DNA of 64,000 nt from Anaeromicropila populeti (GCF_900112775.1 NZ_FOYZ01000001.1:372001-436000), one strand, 5' to 3'; shown: positions 1 through 9,379, counted from the stretch's first letter. Notes: generated from the letters alone by a model not told the origin. A program made the numbers and translations.

Positions 1-691
1 TGTCACCCTCTACTGCTTTTTTTATCCTCTCAACATTGGTAAAATACGGTCCAATCACAATTTTTTTTTGAATCGACGGTACTAAATATTTTTTTACCAA
101 ACCAATCATGACTAAAGTAAAGTCCATGGGATCACTGCCTCCCGATGAAATGGTAACTACTTGAACGGTATCCTTTATTGCTCTTTTAGAAAGATTAGAA
201 AACTCATCTCTCAATAATGTATACTCACACCCCAGAAGCAAAAATTTTTCCTTGCCTTCCTTTTCATAAAAAGCTTCTGTTGCATAGGCATTACCATTTA
301 CAATCACATCAACGTCATATTTTTTACAAAATAAATCATCCACATATGTCATAATTTTTACATAAGGTCTTAACTCACTGAAATACGTTTCTGTCACACC
401 ATAACTGTCTACAATCAAACAATCTATCGTATTACTTTTTAAAAAAGCTTTCATTTCATCGATTTCATCTTCTATAGACAGATACTCATAACCTGTCCCA
501 TCTACAATATCCAATGCCTTTTCAAGCTTCTTTACAGGAAACACTATGTTTTCTGGCAGACTGCTTCTTGTAATAAATTGAATTTCAGCCTTATTGCTTT
601 TTTGAAAGGCATCTGCCAATGACAGACAGCGGATATAATGACCTGAGCCAATTGTTTTGCCCCAGTCTAAACGAAATACCACTTTAAACAT
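1..691 (-). CDS. pseG: PseG-like UDP-sugar hydrolase (partial, C-terminus outside window)
   Basis: An open frame runs from an ATG at 691 to the window edge, 230 codons with no stop. The N-terminus contains the PseG/GT-B nucleotide-sugar hydrolase signature R-x-D-x5-GSGHYIRCLSLADAF (about residues 7-28), followed by alternating Rossmann-type strands and a GSD loop near residue 175. In the family, PseG removes UDP from a 2,4-diacetamido-2,4,6-trideoxyhexose before NeuB/PseI condenses the free sugar with phosphoenolpyruvate. Its start overlaps the stop of the upstream amidohydrolase gene by one base (TGATG), so the two are translationally coupled. It is the last gene of the flagellar glycan operon visible here. 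Dehydratase and aminotransferase genes for the same pathway are not in the window and may lie beyond base 1. Substrate stereochemistry (pseudaminic versus legionaminic series) cannot be decided from sequence alone. Confidence 0.82.
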   Translation of the reverse strand, partial: MFKVVFRLDWGKTIGSGHYIRCLSLADAFQKSNKAEIQFITRSSLPENIVFPVKKLEKALDIVDGTGYEYLSIEDEIDEMKAFLKSNTIDCLIVDSYGVTETYFSELRPYVKIMTYVDDLFCKKYDVDVIVNGNAYATEAFYEKEGKEKFLLLGCEYTLLRDEFSNLSKRAIKDTVQVVTISSGGSDPMDFTLVMIGLVKKYLVPSIQKKIVIGPYFTNVERIKKAVEGD

Positions 692-1458
692 CACAATACC
701 CCATTCACATACTTCTCGTAAAAGAGATTAAAATTAGTTTTCATTAGTTTTTCTTTATTACTTTGTTCAATGTGATAGGTAGAACAAAACAATTCAAAAT
801 AATGTAATGCTTCTTCTAGACTATAGTACGGAGCATCTGAACCAAAAAAAGTTCTCTCATAGTTCAGCTTATGCAGTACAAATGCATAATCGGTAATCAC
901 ACTGGAACCCCACCAAAAGGGTAGGGTATAGGCTATATCCATGTATAGATTATCATATACCATCATCAACGATAAGGTATCTAATACTTTCACCATCCCT
1001 CCATGAGCTAATATAACAGGTGATTTTATATGATGTCTCAAAACATATTCTGTCAGTTCCACACCATTGGTCTGGTAAATCAGTTCTGATCCGTAAGAAC
1101 CACAAATAACAACTATCATTCCATACTGTTCTATGCACTTACATAGATTAGCTACTTTATCATAATGTTCTCTTTTAATCATCTGTTCATAAGGTAATAG
1201 TTTTACAAAACGGATCCCATGTTCTGATAGGTTTTTTATATCATTTTCCATATTCTTACTAAAAGGATTTACCATTATACTTGGAATAATACGATTCCCC
1301 CAATCAGCTGTATAGTATTTCTTATCCATAGAATCCTCGGAAATAATATGAAGTAGTGCCTTTTCAATTTGATATTGTTCCAACTGCTGTCCTATTTTTT
1401 TTATATCCTCAGCTATTTCTCCCCCACAAAAATGATAATGATAATGAACATCTATCAT
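691..1458 (-). CDS. Amidohydrolase-family metal-dependent hydrolase
   Basis: A 255-residue TIM-barrel hydrolase of the Amidohydrolase_2 type. Visible metal-site elements are an N-terminal HYH motif (residues 5-7), a mid-protein LAHGG motif and a C-terminal GSDAPYYS motif holding the usual catalytic Asp. No signal peptide is present, so it is cytoplasmic. It sits between a methyltransferase gene (19-base gap) and the PseG-like gene (one-base overlap), inside the sugar-acid kit. By context it may remove or exchange an N-acyl group on the sugar, or act on an acyl donor such as a lactam or lactone. That role is inference; only the family assignment is supported by motifs. Confidence 0.72.
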   Translation of the reverse strand: MIDVHYHYHFCGGEIAEDIKKIGQQLEQYQIEKALLHIISEDSMDKKYYTADWGNRIIPSIMVNPFSKNMENDIKNLSEHGIRFVKLLPYEQMIKREHYDKVANLCKCIEQYGMIVVICGSYGSELIYQTNGVELTEYVLRHHIKSPVILAHGGMVKVLDTLSLMMVYDNLYMDIAYTLPFWWGSSVITDYAFVLHKLNYERTFFGSDAPYYSLEEALHYFELFCSTYHIEQSNKEKLMKTNFNLFYEKYVNGVL

Positions 1459-1477
1459 ACTATTTCTCCCTCCTATC

Positions 1478-2119
1478 CTATTTTCCCAAAATTACCATAT
1501 ATTGCTTATGTTGATTTGAACCATAATTATGAATTAGTTCCACATTTTCAGTAAAGGAAAACGCCATATCCAAAATTTCTTTTGGTTCATGATAATAAAC
1601 AAAATCTTCTCGGGGATAATCCTTTGTTAATCGTGTGCTTAAAAAATCTAATATTAGCTTTTGTCTTGCCTTTTGAAATGCTTTTTCCATAAAGATATCG
1701 GTATAAACAATGTTATCAATTTCTGTTAATTTGTAATTTAAGGTTCCCAATGAAATAACATAATCCGCCTCTGGAATATCCTCAAAATCCAATAAAATAT
1801 TTTTATCGTAAAATTCTGCTTCTGGAAACTGTTCTTTACAATGAGAAATGAACTGAGGAATAATGTCAATTCCAATATACGTACAAGGAATTTGCTTTTC
1901 TTTTAAATACACATAAAAATCTCCAAATCCACACCCAATATCTAAGATTGTCTGATTAGACAAATCATTATATTTTGTAATAACCTGAAATCGTTCTAGC
2001 TGGTCTTCTTTACATCCCCATCCCAATGCCTGAGGAACTACACCTAATTTTTCATATCTCTGACTATAACGCTTTACTGCATCCTCTTGAATTTTCTTAA
2101 ACATTTCTAACTCGCTCAT
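1478..2119 (-). CDS. SAM-dependent methyltransferase
   Basis: A 213-residue class I methyltransferase. Motif I (DIGCGFGD, residues 60-67) is clear, followed by the acidic end of strand 2 (YIGIDI, about 91-96) and a post-motif segment ADYVISLGTLNY. The start overlaps the stop of the ATP-grasp gene upstream by four bases, so it belongs to the same transcript. In this glycan locus it probably methylates a sugar hydroxyl or, with the ATP-grasp ligase next door, the amide or amine of an acyl group on the nonulosonic acid. Clostridium botulinum flagellin is known to carry a legionaminic acid with an N-methyl-glutamyl group, which makes this a reasonable model. The methyl acceptor is not shown by sequence. 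Confidence 0.78.
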   Translation of the reverse strand: MSELEMFKKIQEDAVKRYSQRYEKLGVVPQALGWGCKEDQLERFQVITKYNDLSNQTILDIGCGFGDFYVYLKEKQIPCTYIGIDIIPQFISHCKEQFPEAEFYDKNILLDFEDIPEADYVISLGTLNYKLTEIDNIVYTDIFMEKAFQKARQKLILDFLSTRLTKDYPREDFVYYHEPKEILDMAFSFTENVELIHNYGSNQHKQYMVILGK

Positions 2120-3339
2120 ACAAAGTCTCCCTTCTCGTAAATTTTATTAATATGGATAAATTCTTCTGCAAGCTGTGCGATTTCTTTTTCCACCAGCTTT
2201 GCTTTACTTTCAATTTCATCAAAGCTGTCACCTGATAATAAAATAACGCCTGTTCTTCTTCTTGCATCTGTCATGCCTCTCTGGGTTCCTGTATCCAGTG
2301 GGTTTAAATGCATGGCAAGCACTTTATCCCCTTCCCTTTCCAAAAATTGCTCTGGACTTGTATTTCCTTGCGACGCCAGAAAATACATCATGGTTTTACT
2401 GATATACTCTTTATTAAATTTTATTTTTACTTGTTCTCCCATTGCCATCTGAATCAATGCCTGATTAAAATCTATTCCTGTGATGGATTTTAATATTAAA
2501 TTAGATATAAATACTCCCCCGCCACGATTTGCTGCCTCTACAAAATAAATATTCCCTGTCTGTTCCTCTAATATGAATTCAAAATGAGTAAAACCAAAAC
2601 ATATCTCACAATGTTCTACAATTTCTTTTACATATGCTTCGATCTCATTTACCTTTTCTGGATGTAATTTCCCAGGGTAATACAAAACCTTAGCTACATT
2701 TTTTGTTTCAGGATATGTCTCCTTTGTTGAAACACTAATAAAATGAAATTTTTCACTATCGTAAAATCCCTCTGCCGTTACAACAGCACCCTCAATAAAC
2801 TTTTCCACTAAAACCATTCTGGAGTGGGCATTGGAAACTGCCAGATACCAGGCAGTTTTCAGTTCTTTTTCCTCTAGAACCTGTACGACTCCAATGCTGC
2901 CTCTGTTATCCACTGGTTTTACAATGACGGGATATCCGATTCTGGCTGCTGCCATTTGTAAGTCCTCATAATTCCAGCAAAGCTCAAACTCTGGCTGTGG
3001 AACATTGGAATTTTTCATTTTGTCCCTTTGTAAATACTTATTATTTGTAATTGTTAGCGCTTTTAAACCCGGTCCCGCCAGATTATATTTTTCTGTGAGC
3101 CAGGCAACTGCATACATTGAATAATCACACTCATCTGCAATAATTCCATCTGGTTTTTCCTTTTGAAAAATAAGTTCCAAACCGTCTAAATCCCTTGGTT
3201 CTGCCTCATATACTACATCAGCCGGAATCAATTCTTTTTTCCATGTAGTAACTGCTACTGTCCGAAAACCCAGTTTTTTTGCCTCATGCACCAAGGGAAG
3301 CTGTTCCCATCCAACACCGATTATCATTATTTTTTTCAT
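2116..3339 (-). CDS. ATP-grasp carboxylate-amine ligase
   Basis: A 407-residue ATP-grasp enzyme. The N-terminal preATP-grasp fold begins with IIGVGWEQLP; the ATP-binding lysine lies in VIVKPVDNRGSIGV (about 138-151); the magnesium/ATP site is the HFEFIL ... FVEAANRGGG region (about 257-280). ATP-grasp enzymes of this CarB/PurK-like class join a carboxylate to an amine through an acyl phosphate. With a methyltransferase overlapping downstream and a NeuB gene 9 bases upstream, it likely attaches an amino acid or other acid to an amino group of the sugar acid. It could instead make the acyl donor itself. The family is certain, the substrate unknown. Confidence 0.75.
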   Translation of the reverse strand: MKKIMIIGVGWEQLPLVHEAKKLGFRTVAVTTWKKELIPADVVYEAEPRDLDGLELIFQKEKPDGIIADECDYSMYAVAWLTEKYNLAGPGLKALTITNNKYLQRDKMKNSNVPQPEFELCWNYEDLQMAAARIGYPVIVKPVDNRGSIGVVQVLEEKELKTAWYLAVSNAHSRMVLVEKFIEGAVVTAEGFYDSEKFHFISVSTKETYPETKNVAKVLYYPGKLHPEKVNEIEAYVKEIVEHCEICFGFTHFEFILEEQTGNIYFVEAANRGGGVFISNLILKSITGIDFNQALIQMAMGEQVKIKFNKEYISKTMMYFLASQGNTSPEQFLEREGDKVLAMHLNPLDTGTQRGMTDARRRTGVILLSGDSFDEIESKAKLVEKEIAQLAEEFIHINKIYEKGDFV

Positions 3340-3348
3340 AACATCACC

Positions 3349-4371
3349 CTAGTCAATCAAATACTTCCCGTATATTGGCTCTCCTTTCTCAATGTACTGA
3401 CCTGCTTTCTTTCCCAGCACCAGATTCACATCCCATGCTGAAACCGCCTCCTCACTGCCTCGAAGAAATACTAAATCATCAGAATGTATCTCTTCTCCTG
3501 TCATTATGCTGCGACTGGCAAACAAACGCATTTCAATTTTTTTCCTAAAATCCCGTTCAAATTCTGTCAGCTGGGGTTTTCCCGAATCACCTAATGCTTC
3601 TTCCGTTTCCCGTATTGCTGATACCATTTCTTTGAACTCTCCTGGTTCAATGGCAAAGAAGTGATCTGGTCCTTCCTCACTCCTTGACAAAGTAAAATGC
3701 TTTTCGATTACTTTAGCTCCTTTTGCCACTGCTGCAATGGGAATATGATACCCTAATGTGTGATCCGAATATCCTACAATGGTTCCAAACATGTTCTGCA
3801 AAGTAGTCATAAAGTTTAAATTTACATCGTTTGGTGCAGTTGGATAATTAGCCGTACAGTGCAATAAAACTAATTTACTTTTGTTAGAACAGCAATTTAC
3901 CGCCCGCTCTATTTCTTTATATCCACAATATCCAGTTGACAAAATCATAGGAACATTTGCTTTATCAGCCCTTTGAATTAACTGTGGAAAGCCATAGACC
4001 TGTGGAGAGGCTATTTTTAAAATAGGAACTCCATACTGTACTAGTAAATCCACTGCTTCCAAATACGTCGGTGCACTTGTACAAATAATTCCTGCCTTTT
4101 CTGCAAGGGAAAATAGCTCCCGATACCACTCTTCCTTTAATTCAATTTGCTTCATTAATTTTTTCTCATCATTTGAAAGCTTGTCCATATGGTACAGCTT
4201 ATCTGGCTTAATGGATTGAAATTTAACAGCATCTGCCCCACATTCCCTGGCTGCCAGCATCATTTCTTTTGCCTTCTCTAGTGACTGATTGTGATTAGAA
4301 CCAATTTCGGCAATAACGAAGGTCTTCTCTCCACCAATCTCTTTCGTACCAACATTTATTTTATGATTCAT
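3349..4371 (-). CDS. neuB: NeuB-family nonulosonic acid synthase
   Basis: A roughly 340-residue synthase that condenses phosphoenolpyruvate with an N-acyl hexose to give a nine-carbon sialic, legionaminic or pseudaminic acid. The N-terminal TIM barrel carries EIGSNHNQ and VKFQS motifs typical of NeuB/PseI/LegI. The C-terminal 70 residues are a SAF (antifreeze-like) domain beginning at RLFASRSIMTGEEI, which caps the partner's active site in the family dimer. A longer reading from GTG 4425 overlaps the preceding gene. The ATG at 4371 is preferred because AAGGA lies seven to eight bases upstream and it gives the family length. This is the second NeuB in the window and differs from the larger fused copy at 14772-16265. 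Confidence 0.9.
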   Translation of the reverse strand: MNHKINVGTKEIGGEKTFVIAEIGSNHNQSLEKAKEMMLAARECGADAVKFQSIKPDKLYHMDKLSNDEKKLMKQIELKEEWYRELFSLAEKAGIICTSAPTYLEAVDLLVQYGVPILKIASPQVYGFPQLIQRADKANVPMILSTGYCGYKEIERAVNCCSNKSKLVLLHCTANYPTAPNDVNLNFMTTLQNMFGTIVGYSDHTLGYHIPIAAVAKGAKVIEKHFTLSRSEEGPDHFFAIEPGEFKEMVSAIRETEEALGDSGKPQLTEFERDFRKKIEMRLFASRSIMTGEEIHSDDLVFLRGSEEAVSAWDVNLVLGKKAGQYIEKGEPIYGKYLID

Positions 4372-4409
4372 ATACTTTTCCTTGTTTTCATAATAATTTT
4401 TTTTACTAA

Positions 4410-5309
4410 TTATCTTTTTGCCCACAAACTTGGAAATATAATACTTTTCTCAATGTTTTGAAAAGCTTCCCTAGTTTCTTCTATAAATTCCTTGGGAACC
4501 GTTTTCTTTACCGCACATTCCAAGTCCTCTAACAACTGCTGCTTCGTATCTACTCCAAACACAAAATAGTCAACATATTCATTATCTAATACAAAATGTA
4601 TTAGCCCGTTTACTTTTTCAACATTATATTTTTTTAAAATGTCATCAAATTTTTTCAAATATGTTTTAGAAGAATTTAGATACTCTGGTATTGTTTCTTC
4701 TTCCATCATAATAAGCCCTTGTAAAAAACCACTTCTTGCAAATATCGTTACATTGTTCTCTTTAGCATAGGATAAAAACTTTTCTTTCATTCCTCTTTGA
4801 TCCAATATACTGTAGGGCAATTGAATATAATCAATGATCCCTGTATTCACAGCCGCAACACCATCCTCTATTTCATAAATAGAAATTCCTATGTTTGTTA
4901 CAAGCCCCCTTTTTTTACATTCCTTTAATCCTTCTAAAATTTGCGTATTGTAAATATAAGCAGGTGTATGAAGCAAATATCCATCTAGCTTATCAACCTT
5001 TAGTCTTTCAATGGATTGTTTTGCCTCCTCTGTTACAAGCTTAACCACATCCTGTTCATTTCCATCCAAAATATTAGGCTTTAATTTACTAATAACATCC
5101 AGCTTCCCTGACAGTTTTCTCTTTTCTATAAATTTACCAAGAACATCCTCAGCCGTTCCATAGGCAAATGCCGTATCAAATTTTCTAATTCCGCTTTCAT
5201 AAGCAAGATCCAGCATCTCAAAACATTCTTCCTCGGAAGGCTGTCCATTCTGATTATGGATTCCATACTTCATTCCAAATTGCACTGTACCCAGACACAG
5301 TTCTGCCAT
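4410..5309 (-). CDS. Aldo/keto reductase
   Basis: A 299-residue NAD(P)H-dependent aldo/keto reductase of the type common in glycan clusters. The sequence shows the LGTVQFGMKYG start, the catalytic Asp and Tyr in FDTAFAYGTAE, the Lys in ISKLKPN and the His in YLLHTP. The ATG at 5309 follows a GAGGAG ribosome site at seven bases. It lies between the dehydrogenase gene (14 bases) and neuB (next start 38 bases on). It probably reduces a keto-sugar or aldehyde intermediate of the modified sugar acid. The substrate is inference. Confidence 0.82.
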   Translation of the reverse strand: MAELCLGTVQFGMKYGIHNQNGQPSEEECFEMLDLAYESGIRKFDTAFAYGTAEDVLGKFIEKRKLSGKLDVISKLKPNILDGNEQDVVKLVTEEAKQSIERLKVDKLDGYLLHTPAYIYNTQILEGLKECKKRGLVTNIGISIYEIEDGVAAVNTGIIDYIQLPYSILDQRGMKEKFLSYAKENNVTIFARSGFLQGLIMMEEETIPEYLNSSKTYLKKFDDILKKYNVEKVNGLIHFVLDNEYVDYFVFGVDTKQQLLEDLECAVKKTVPKEFIEETREAFQNIEKSIIFPSLWAKR

Positions 5310-5323
5310 CTTAACACTCCTCT

Positions 5324-6094
5324 CTAGTACAACCCCCAGCCACCGTCAATGCTAATCAATTGTCCCGTACAAAATTTATTTTCTTCCGCAAGGCAGAATC
5401 TTAATGCCTCGTTAAATTCCCCTATTTCCGCCATCCGGTTCATTGGTGTCCGCATACAATATTGATCATAAAAATAATCATTTTGCCTGTCTTTATCCCG
5501 TATTCCCCCTGCTAAAATTGCATTTACCCTCACATTATTTTTTGCATAATGGACAGCCAGATATTTTGTAATATAATTCATTGCTGCTTTTGAAGACGCA
5601 TACACTAGGGAAGTAGGTATCATATGTTTATCGTAAACCCGGTTATCTGGTATATTTACACTATAGAAAGAAGATATATTTACCACTGCTCCCTCTTGTA
5701 TCATTAGTTTTTCAATGACCTGTGCCGACAGATACGTGTTTGCAAATACATTTATTTTATAATGTTTTTCCCACTGGCTCATTTCCAACTCAAATGCATT
5801 ATAAATGGTGTCCCTGCAAACAGCACAATTAACAAGCCCATAAACCGTCTCGTATTTTCCCTTGATACGGTTTACAAACAAATCCATTTCTTCCTGTGTT
5901 TCTAAACTTAGCAGCTCTGGAAAACAGTTTTCTTGTAACGCTGGTTCTAACTGTTCTCTATAGCTTTGCACATTCTTCTCACTTCTGGAGGTAGGTATTA
6001 CCACCGCACCCTGTTCTAACAGATATTGGGTAAATACTGCACCAAGGCCAGCACAGCCTGCTGTTACAATAATTTTTTTTCGCTTTAAAGACAT
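5324..6094 (-). CDS. Short-chain dehydrogenase, PtmA-like
   Basis: A 256-residue short-chain dehydrogenase/reductase. The cofactor loop near the N-terminus is TAGCAGLGAVF, an altered version of the usual TGxxxGIG. The catalytic Ser is in NISSF and the YASSK segment gives the Tyr-x3-Lys pair. The C-terminus ends in the common ISIDGGWG. It overlaps the upstream cytidylyltransferase gene by 10 bases. In Campylobacter the related PtmA gene sits beside ptmB (CMP-legionaminate synthetase) in the flagellin glycosylation region, and the same arrangement appears here. The exact step is not proven by sequence. Confidence 0.82.
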   Translation of the reverse strand: MSLKRKKIIVTAGCAGLGAVFTQYLLEQGAVVIPTSRSEKNVQSYREQLEPALQENCFPELLSLETQEEMDLFVNRIKGKYETVYGLVNCAVCRDTIYNAFELEMSQWEKHYKINVFANTYLSAQVIEKLMIQEGAVVNISSFYSVNIPDNRVYDKHMIPTSLVYASSKAAMNYITKYLAVHYAKNNVRVNAILAGGIRDKDRQNDYFYDQYCMRTPMNRMAEIGEFNEALRFCLAEENKFCTGQLISIDGGWGLY

Positions 6095-6783
6095 TTTTTA
6101 TCCTCTCCACTTACTAACATTCTGCATAAATCTAAATCAAACTGGCTTCTTATGTGAATTGCCCTTTCCTCTGGCATTTCTGTACGCATGATATGATCGC
6201 CAAAAAAATGCCTGTATTCTAAAACCTTTTCTGTCCGTCCCACTTTGATTGCTCCATTAGGACGATATACTGGGTTAAGCAGACTTCTGTCTACTAACAT
6301 CTTTTTTCCAAAGTATAATTCTGTCATACCATTTTCACGTTCCTCTAATGCCCAATGAAAATAATGAGGATCAATGATTGTGGTACTTAATACATATTGG
6401 CATTCAGGATTTTCCTCCAGAACCTTATAAGCATTAATAATGTCCTCTGCTGTTTTTAAGGGAGAGGTAGGCTGAAAACACCATAACAGGTCATATTCCT
6501 TTTTTAATTGTTCATAAAAATAAAGCAATGGTTCGGCTGAACTAACCAAATCTCCTGCCATTTCTTCTGGCTCCAGAAAAGGAACCAATGCACCATATTT
6601 TTGGGCAATTTCTGCATATACTTCGCTATCTGTCGCCACAAATACTTCTGAAAATATGCCGGCATTTTTACAGGCTTCGATGGTGTATGCCAATACAGGC
6701 TTTCCACTTAAGTCTAAAATGTTTTTATCCTTTAAACCTTTTGAACCGCTTCTGGCTGGTATAACACATAGTGATTTCAACAT
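6085..6783 (-). CDS. neuA: Acylneuraminate cytidylyltransferase-type nucleotidyltransferase
   Basis: A 232-residue NeuA/PseF/PtmB-type nucleotidyltransferase. The nucleotide-binding motif IPARSGSKGLKDKN occurs at residues 8-21, and the acceptor region includes FQPTSPL (about 105-111) and RPNGAIKVGR. It activates a nonulosonic acid as its CMP-sugar, or another sugar phosphate in related branches. It overlaps the SDR gene downstream by 10 bases and the next cytidylyltransferase upstream by seven bases, so three genes are tightly coupled. Having two such genes back to back suggests two activated sugars, or one CMP-nonulosonate enzyme and one with a changed nucleotide or acceptor, as in the PtmB/PtmE split of Campylobacter. 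Confidence 0.87.
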   Translation of the reverse strand: MLKSLCVIPARSGSKGLKDKNILDLSGKPVLAYTIEACKNAGIFSEVFVATDSEVYAEIAQKYGALVPFLEPEEMAGDLVSSAEPLLYFYEQLKKEYDLLWCFQPTSPLKTAEDIINAYKVLEENPECQYVLSTTIIDPHYFHWALEERENGMTELYFGKKMLVDRSLLNPVYRPNGAIKVGRTEKVLEYRHFFGDHIMRTEMPEERAIHIRSQFDLDLCRMLVSGEDKKCL

Positions 6784-7490
6784 TTTTTATTCCTTCTTTC
6801 CATAAGGTACTGGGCATATAAAAAATCATCCATTGTATCAATATCCATTGAATGGGATGGCTCTAATCGTAACGCCTTTGAATTTTTATACCAGTCAAAC
6901 TGATTCTCCTTCAACCGGTTCCATCGTGCAATCCGCACTGCTCCTGTTATTTTATAATAAGTAGGAAGCTCCTGCCGGTTCTTTCGCTTTACCTCTTCTG
7001 AAAGAAAACAATCCATTCTTCCATCTTCCTCTAATGTATTGCACCACAAAGGACTTACATCTACTTCCGTTACCGAGTTTACCGTATCAATTTCTGGCTG
7101 CTCTAACAAGATTTCAATTCCCTTATCAATATCCTTTCCCGTAATCAAAGGAGCGGTAACTTGAAGAAATGCAAAAAAATCAAAGTTCATCTTCTTTTCT
7201 TCAAAATAATTGATTGTGTGTATAATGGTATCTGTAATACTAGCCGTATCCGTTGATAATTCTGGCGGACGTAAAAATGGTGTTACAGAACCGTATTGTT
7301 CACCAATTCTGGCATATTCCTCTGAATCTGTATTTAACATAATGTAATCCTGGTCTGCATGATAGTATTGAGAATTCTGAATTGCTTGTATCATATAAGC
7401 CATCAATGGTTTTCCATGTAAATCCTTTATATTTTTATCTTTAACCCCTTTTGACCCCGATCGAGCCGGTAAAAAGTATAATATTCGCAT
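6777..7490 (-). CDS. Acylneuraminate cytidylyltransferase-type nucleotidyltransferase (second copy)
   Basis: A 237-residue protein of the same superfamily as its downstream neighbour, starting with the PARSGSKGVKDKNIKDL motif at about residues 8-24 and carrying LQVTAPL in place of the usual LQPTSPL. The Val/Ala change at this acceptor loop separates it from the other two copies in the window and hints at a different substrate. The start overlaps nothing and lies two bases past the stop of the 628-residue gene, so it is in the same transcript. Expected role: activation of a sugar acid or sugar phosphate for the flagellar glycan. Confidence 0.84.
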   Translation of the reverse strand: MRILYFLPARSGSKGVKDKNIKDLHGKPLMAYMIQAIQNSQYYHADQDYIMLNTDSEEYARIGEQYGSVTPFLRPPELSTDTASITDTIIHTINYFEEKKMNFDFFAFLQVTAPLITGKDIDKGIEILLEQPEIDTVNSVTEVDVSPLWCNTLEEDGRMDCFLSEEVKRKNRQELPTYYKITGAVRIARWNRLKENQFDWYKNSKALRLEPSHSMDIDTMDDFLYAQYLMERRNKKC

Positions 7491-7492
7491 CG

Positions 7493-9379
7493 CTACACTT
7501 CCTCAAGTTTATTTAAATACTCTAAAATAAGACAATAGTGCTGGGGTTGATGTTTGGCAACAACCTCCATAATCAAGTCCATGCCTTCTGTTTTATTTAG
7601 ACTTTCTAATGAACCCTTTAGCCATCTGTTATTAGTTTCATTAAATTCACACGAAATCTTATTATTCATTACCAACATATATGCCAAATAGGCATCTTCT
7701 AACTGGCTGGCTGGTTTAATCTGCCCTTTTACTGCTGCTGCAATTTTTGCAAAATAATCTTCTTTTGTTACAGCCTTTTGTACAAAATCAAATTCTGAAT
7801 AATAACACTTGGTATGAGTGATTACTACTTTCCCCATAAGAGCCGCCTCTACACCTACTGTTGAGGAATAAGGAAGCACGACTTTACAGTTTTCTATTAC
7901 CGAATACGTATTTATTTTTTCATAGGAAGCTGCAAAATAAAAATTCTTATTTTTTTGAAAACGATTCTTTAATACATCTTCTAATCCCATACAATTATAG
8001 TCCTTTAATCCCTCTTGAGCAGGATGTTCCCGAACCATAACCTTTGCTTCGGTATGTGCCAGTATAAAGTCCAATGTCTCCATCAGCCACTCCTCTGTAT
8101 TTACAAAAATCTCATCTAACCCTATTGCCGCCACATCAAACATTACATTTAATGGAATCACAATATCAAATTCATGCCTTGCTTTATTATCTGCTGCAAC
8201 TAATTGACAGTTTGTTGTTCCTGGTTTTGGCTTTCCATATCTTCTTTGTAAAAAATCTCTATTTGCCTCAGAAAGAAGGATTGCTTTCTGCTTATCATTC
8301 AACATATTGTTTTTAATTGTTTCTGTTATCCCAAACTGATGACAGCATGGCTTGTCATTTGCCCAAATAGCCCTGTTCTTAGCTTCACTGCCAGCTCCAT
8401 CATAATTTGAAACCCTAATCCCATTTTTATCTGCGAAATAAGAGTACATACTCCTTCTTTCTGTAATTCCTGAAAATATATTTAAGTAAGCAAACGAATA
8501 CTTTTCAAAAAATCCCTTTATATATTTCATATTTTCAAGCCCTGTTTCATAATTCCTTGAAATCAATTTCTCCCGATCCATTGATCTATCTCGGAAGCCC
8601 AAATGCCCCAACTGGGAAATTGCTGTACAAGGCGCAATTTTTTTCATTTCTTCTTTCTCATTTTGGGATAATTCAACAGGTTTTATTTTATCTACATAGA
8701 TAATTTCTAGCTCTGGAAACTTCTTCTTTAATACTTCTATAACCTCTTCCACCATTTCTATGATATCTTCTGTAGCTCCCTCATAGGTCATAATTTCAGG
8801 AAAACCAGGCAAGTAATCTATAATAAGGCTTACCTGATATCCCCTTAATTTAAGCAAAAGGCAAAGAGCAATATCAAACCAGACTGCCAATCCAGATGCG
8901 TTGGATAATGCCACTACCCCTATTTTTTCATCAGATACCTTTGTTACTTTTTCAAACACATTATCTGGAGTCCGATTTAAAAATGCTATAAACTCTTCCT
9001 GAGTGTCCAGTGCCTTCTGCAATCTGAAATAACGTTCAAATAAGGAATACAAACAAAAGAAGCTTTTTCCTTTTTTCAGTCCATACTCTTCTAACTGCTC
9101 CGATATTTTCAACTCGTGCCTGCTTACAATAAAAACACAGATTTCTTTAGGGTTTTCATCTTTTAATATTTCTGGATTTTTTATTTCCAGATTTCCCAGA
9201 CAGCTCCCCCATTTATTAGAATCGTTATCTAAAAATGCGGCAAGCTGATAGTTGTCACCAATAATCCTTAGAATAATCTCTCCAGCCGTTCCCCCACCAA
9301 AACAATAAATTTTCTTTCCTTTTGCCTGATCAAAATGGTCAAATACTTTACTTTCGTCAATATATTTATCAATTCTCAT
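7493..9379 (-). CDS. Two-domain glycan protein: Rossmann-like N-terminus plus GT-B-like C-terminus
   Basis: A 628-residue cytoplasmic protein. Residues about 20-115 form a small Rossmann-like unit (YCFGGGTAGEIILRII ... AAFLDNDSNKWG) of the kind found at the ends of many polysaccharide proteins. The rest resembles a GT-B or capsule-type glycosyltransferase: VREHPAQEG is the nucleotide-sugar region, and LPYSSTVGVEAALMGK is typical of KpsS/CapA-like transferases. No membrane segment is evident. It is tightly packed between two glycan genes. The probable role is sugar transfer onto the flagellar glycan, though donor and acceptor are unknown. The same Rossmann unit occurs at the C-terminus of the neighbouring 774-residue protein, so the two may bind a shared ligand. 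Confidence 0.62.
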   Translation of the reverse strand: MRIDKYIDESKVFDHFDQAKGKKIYCFGGGTAGEIILRIIGDNYQLAAFLDNDSNKWGSCLGNLEIKNPEILKDENPKEICVFIVSRHELKISEQLEEYGLKKGKSFFCLYSLFERYFRLQKALDTQEEFIAFLNRTPDNVFEKVTKVSDEKIGVVALSNASGLAVWFDIALCLLLKLRGYQVSLIIDYLPGFPEIMTYEGATEDIIEMVEEVIEVLKKKFPELEIIYVDKIKPVELSQNEKEEMKKIAPCTAISQLGHLGFRDRSMDREKLISRNYETGLENMKYIKGFFEKYSFAYLNIFSGITERRSMYSYFADKNGIRVSNYDGAGSEAKNRAIWANDKPCCHQFGITETIKNNMLNDKQKAILLSEANRDFLQRRYGKPKPGTTNCQLVAADNKARHEFDIVIPLNVMFDVAAIGLDEIFVNTEEWLMETLDFILAHTEAKVMVREHPAQEGLKDYNCMGLEDVLKNRFQKNKNFYFAASYEKINTYSVIENCKVVLPYSSTVGVEAALMGKVVITHTKCYYSEFDFVQKAVTKEDYFAKIAAAVKGQIKPASQLEDAYLAYMLVMNNKISCEFNETNNRWLKGSLESLNKTEGMDLIMEVVAKHQPQHYCLILEYLNKLEEV

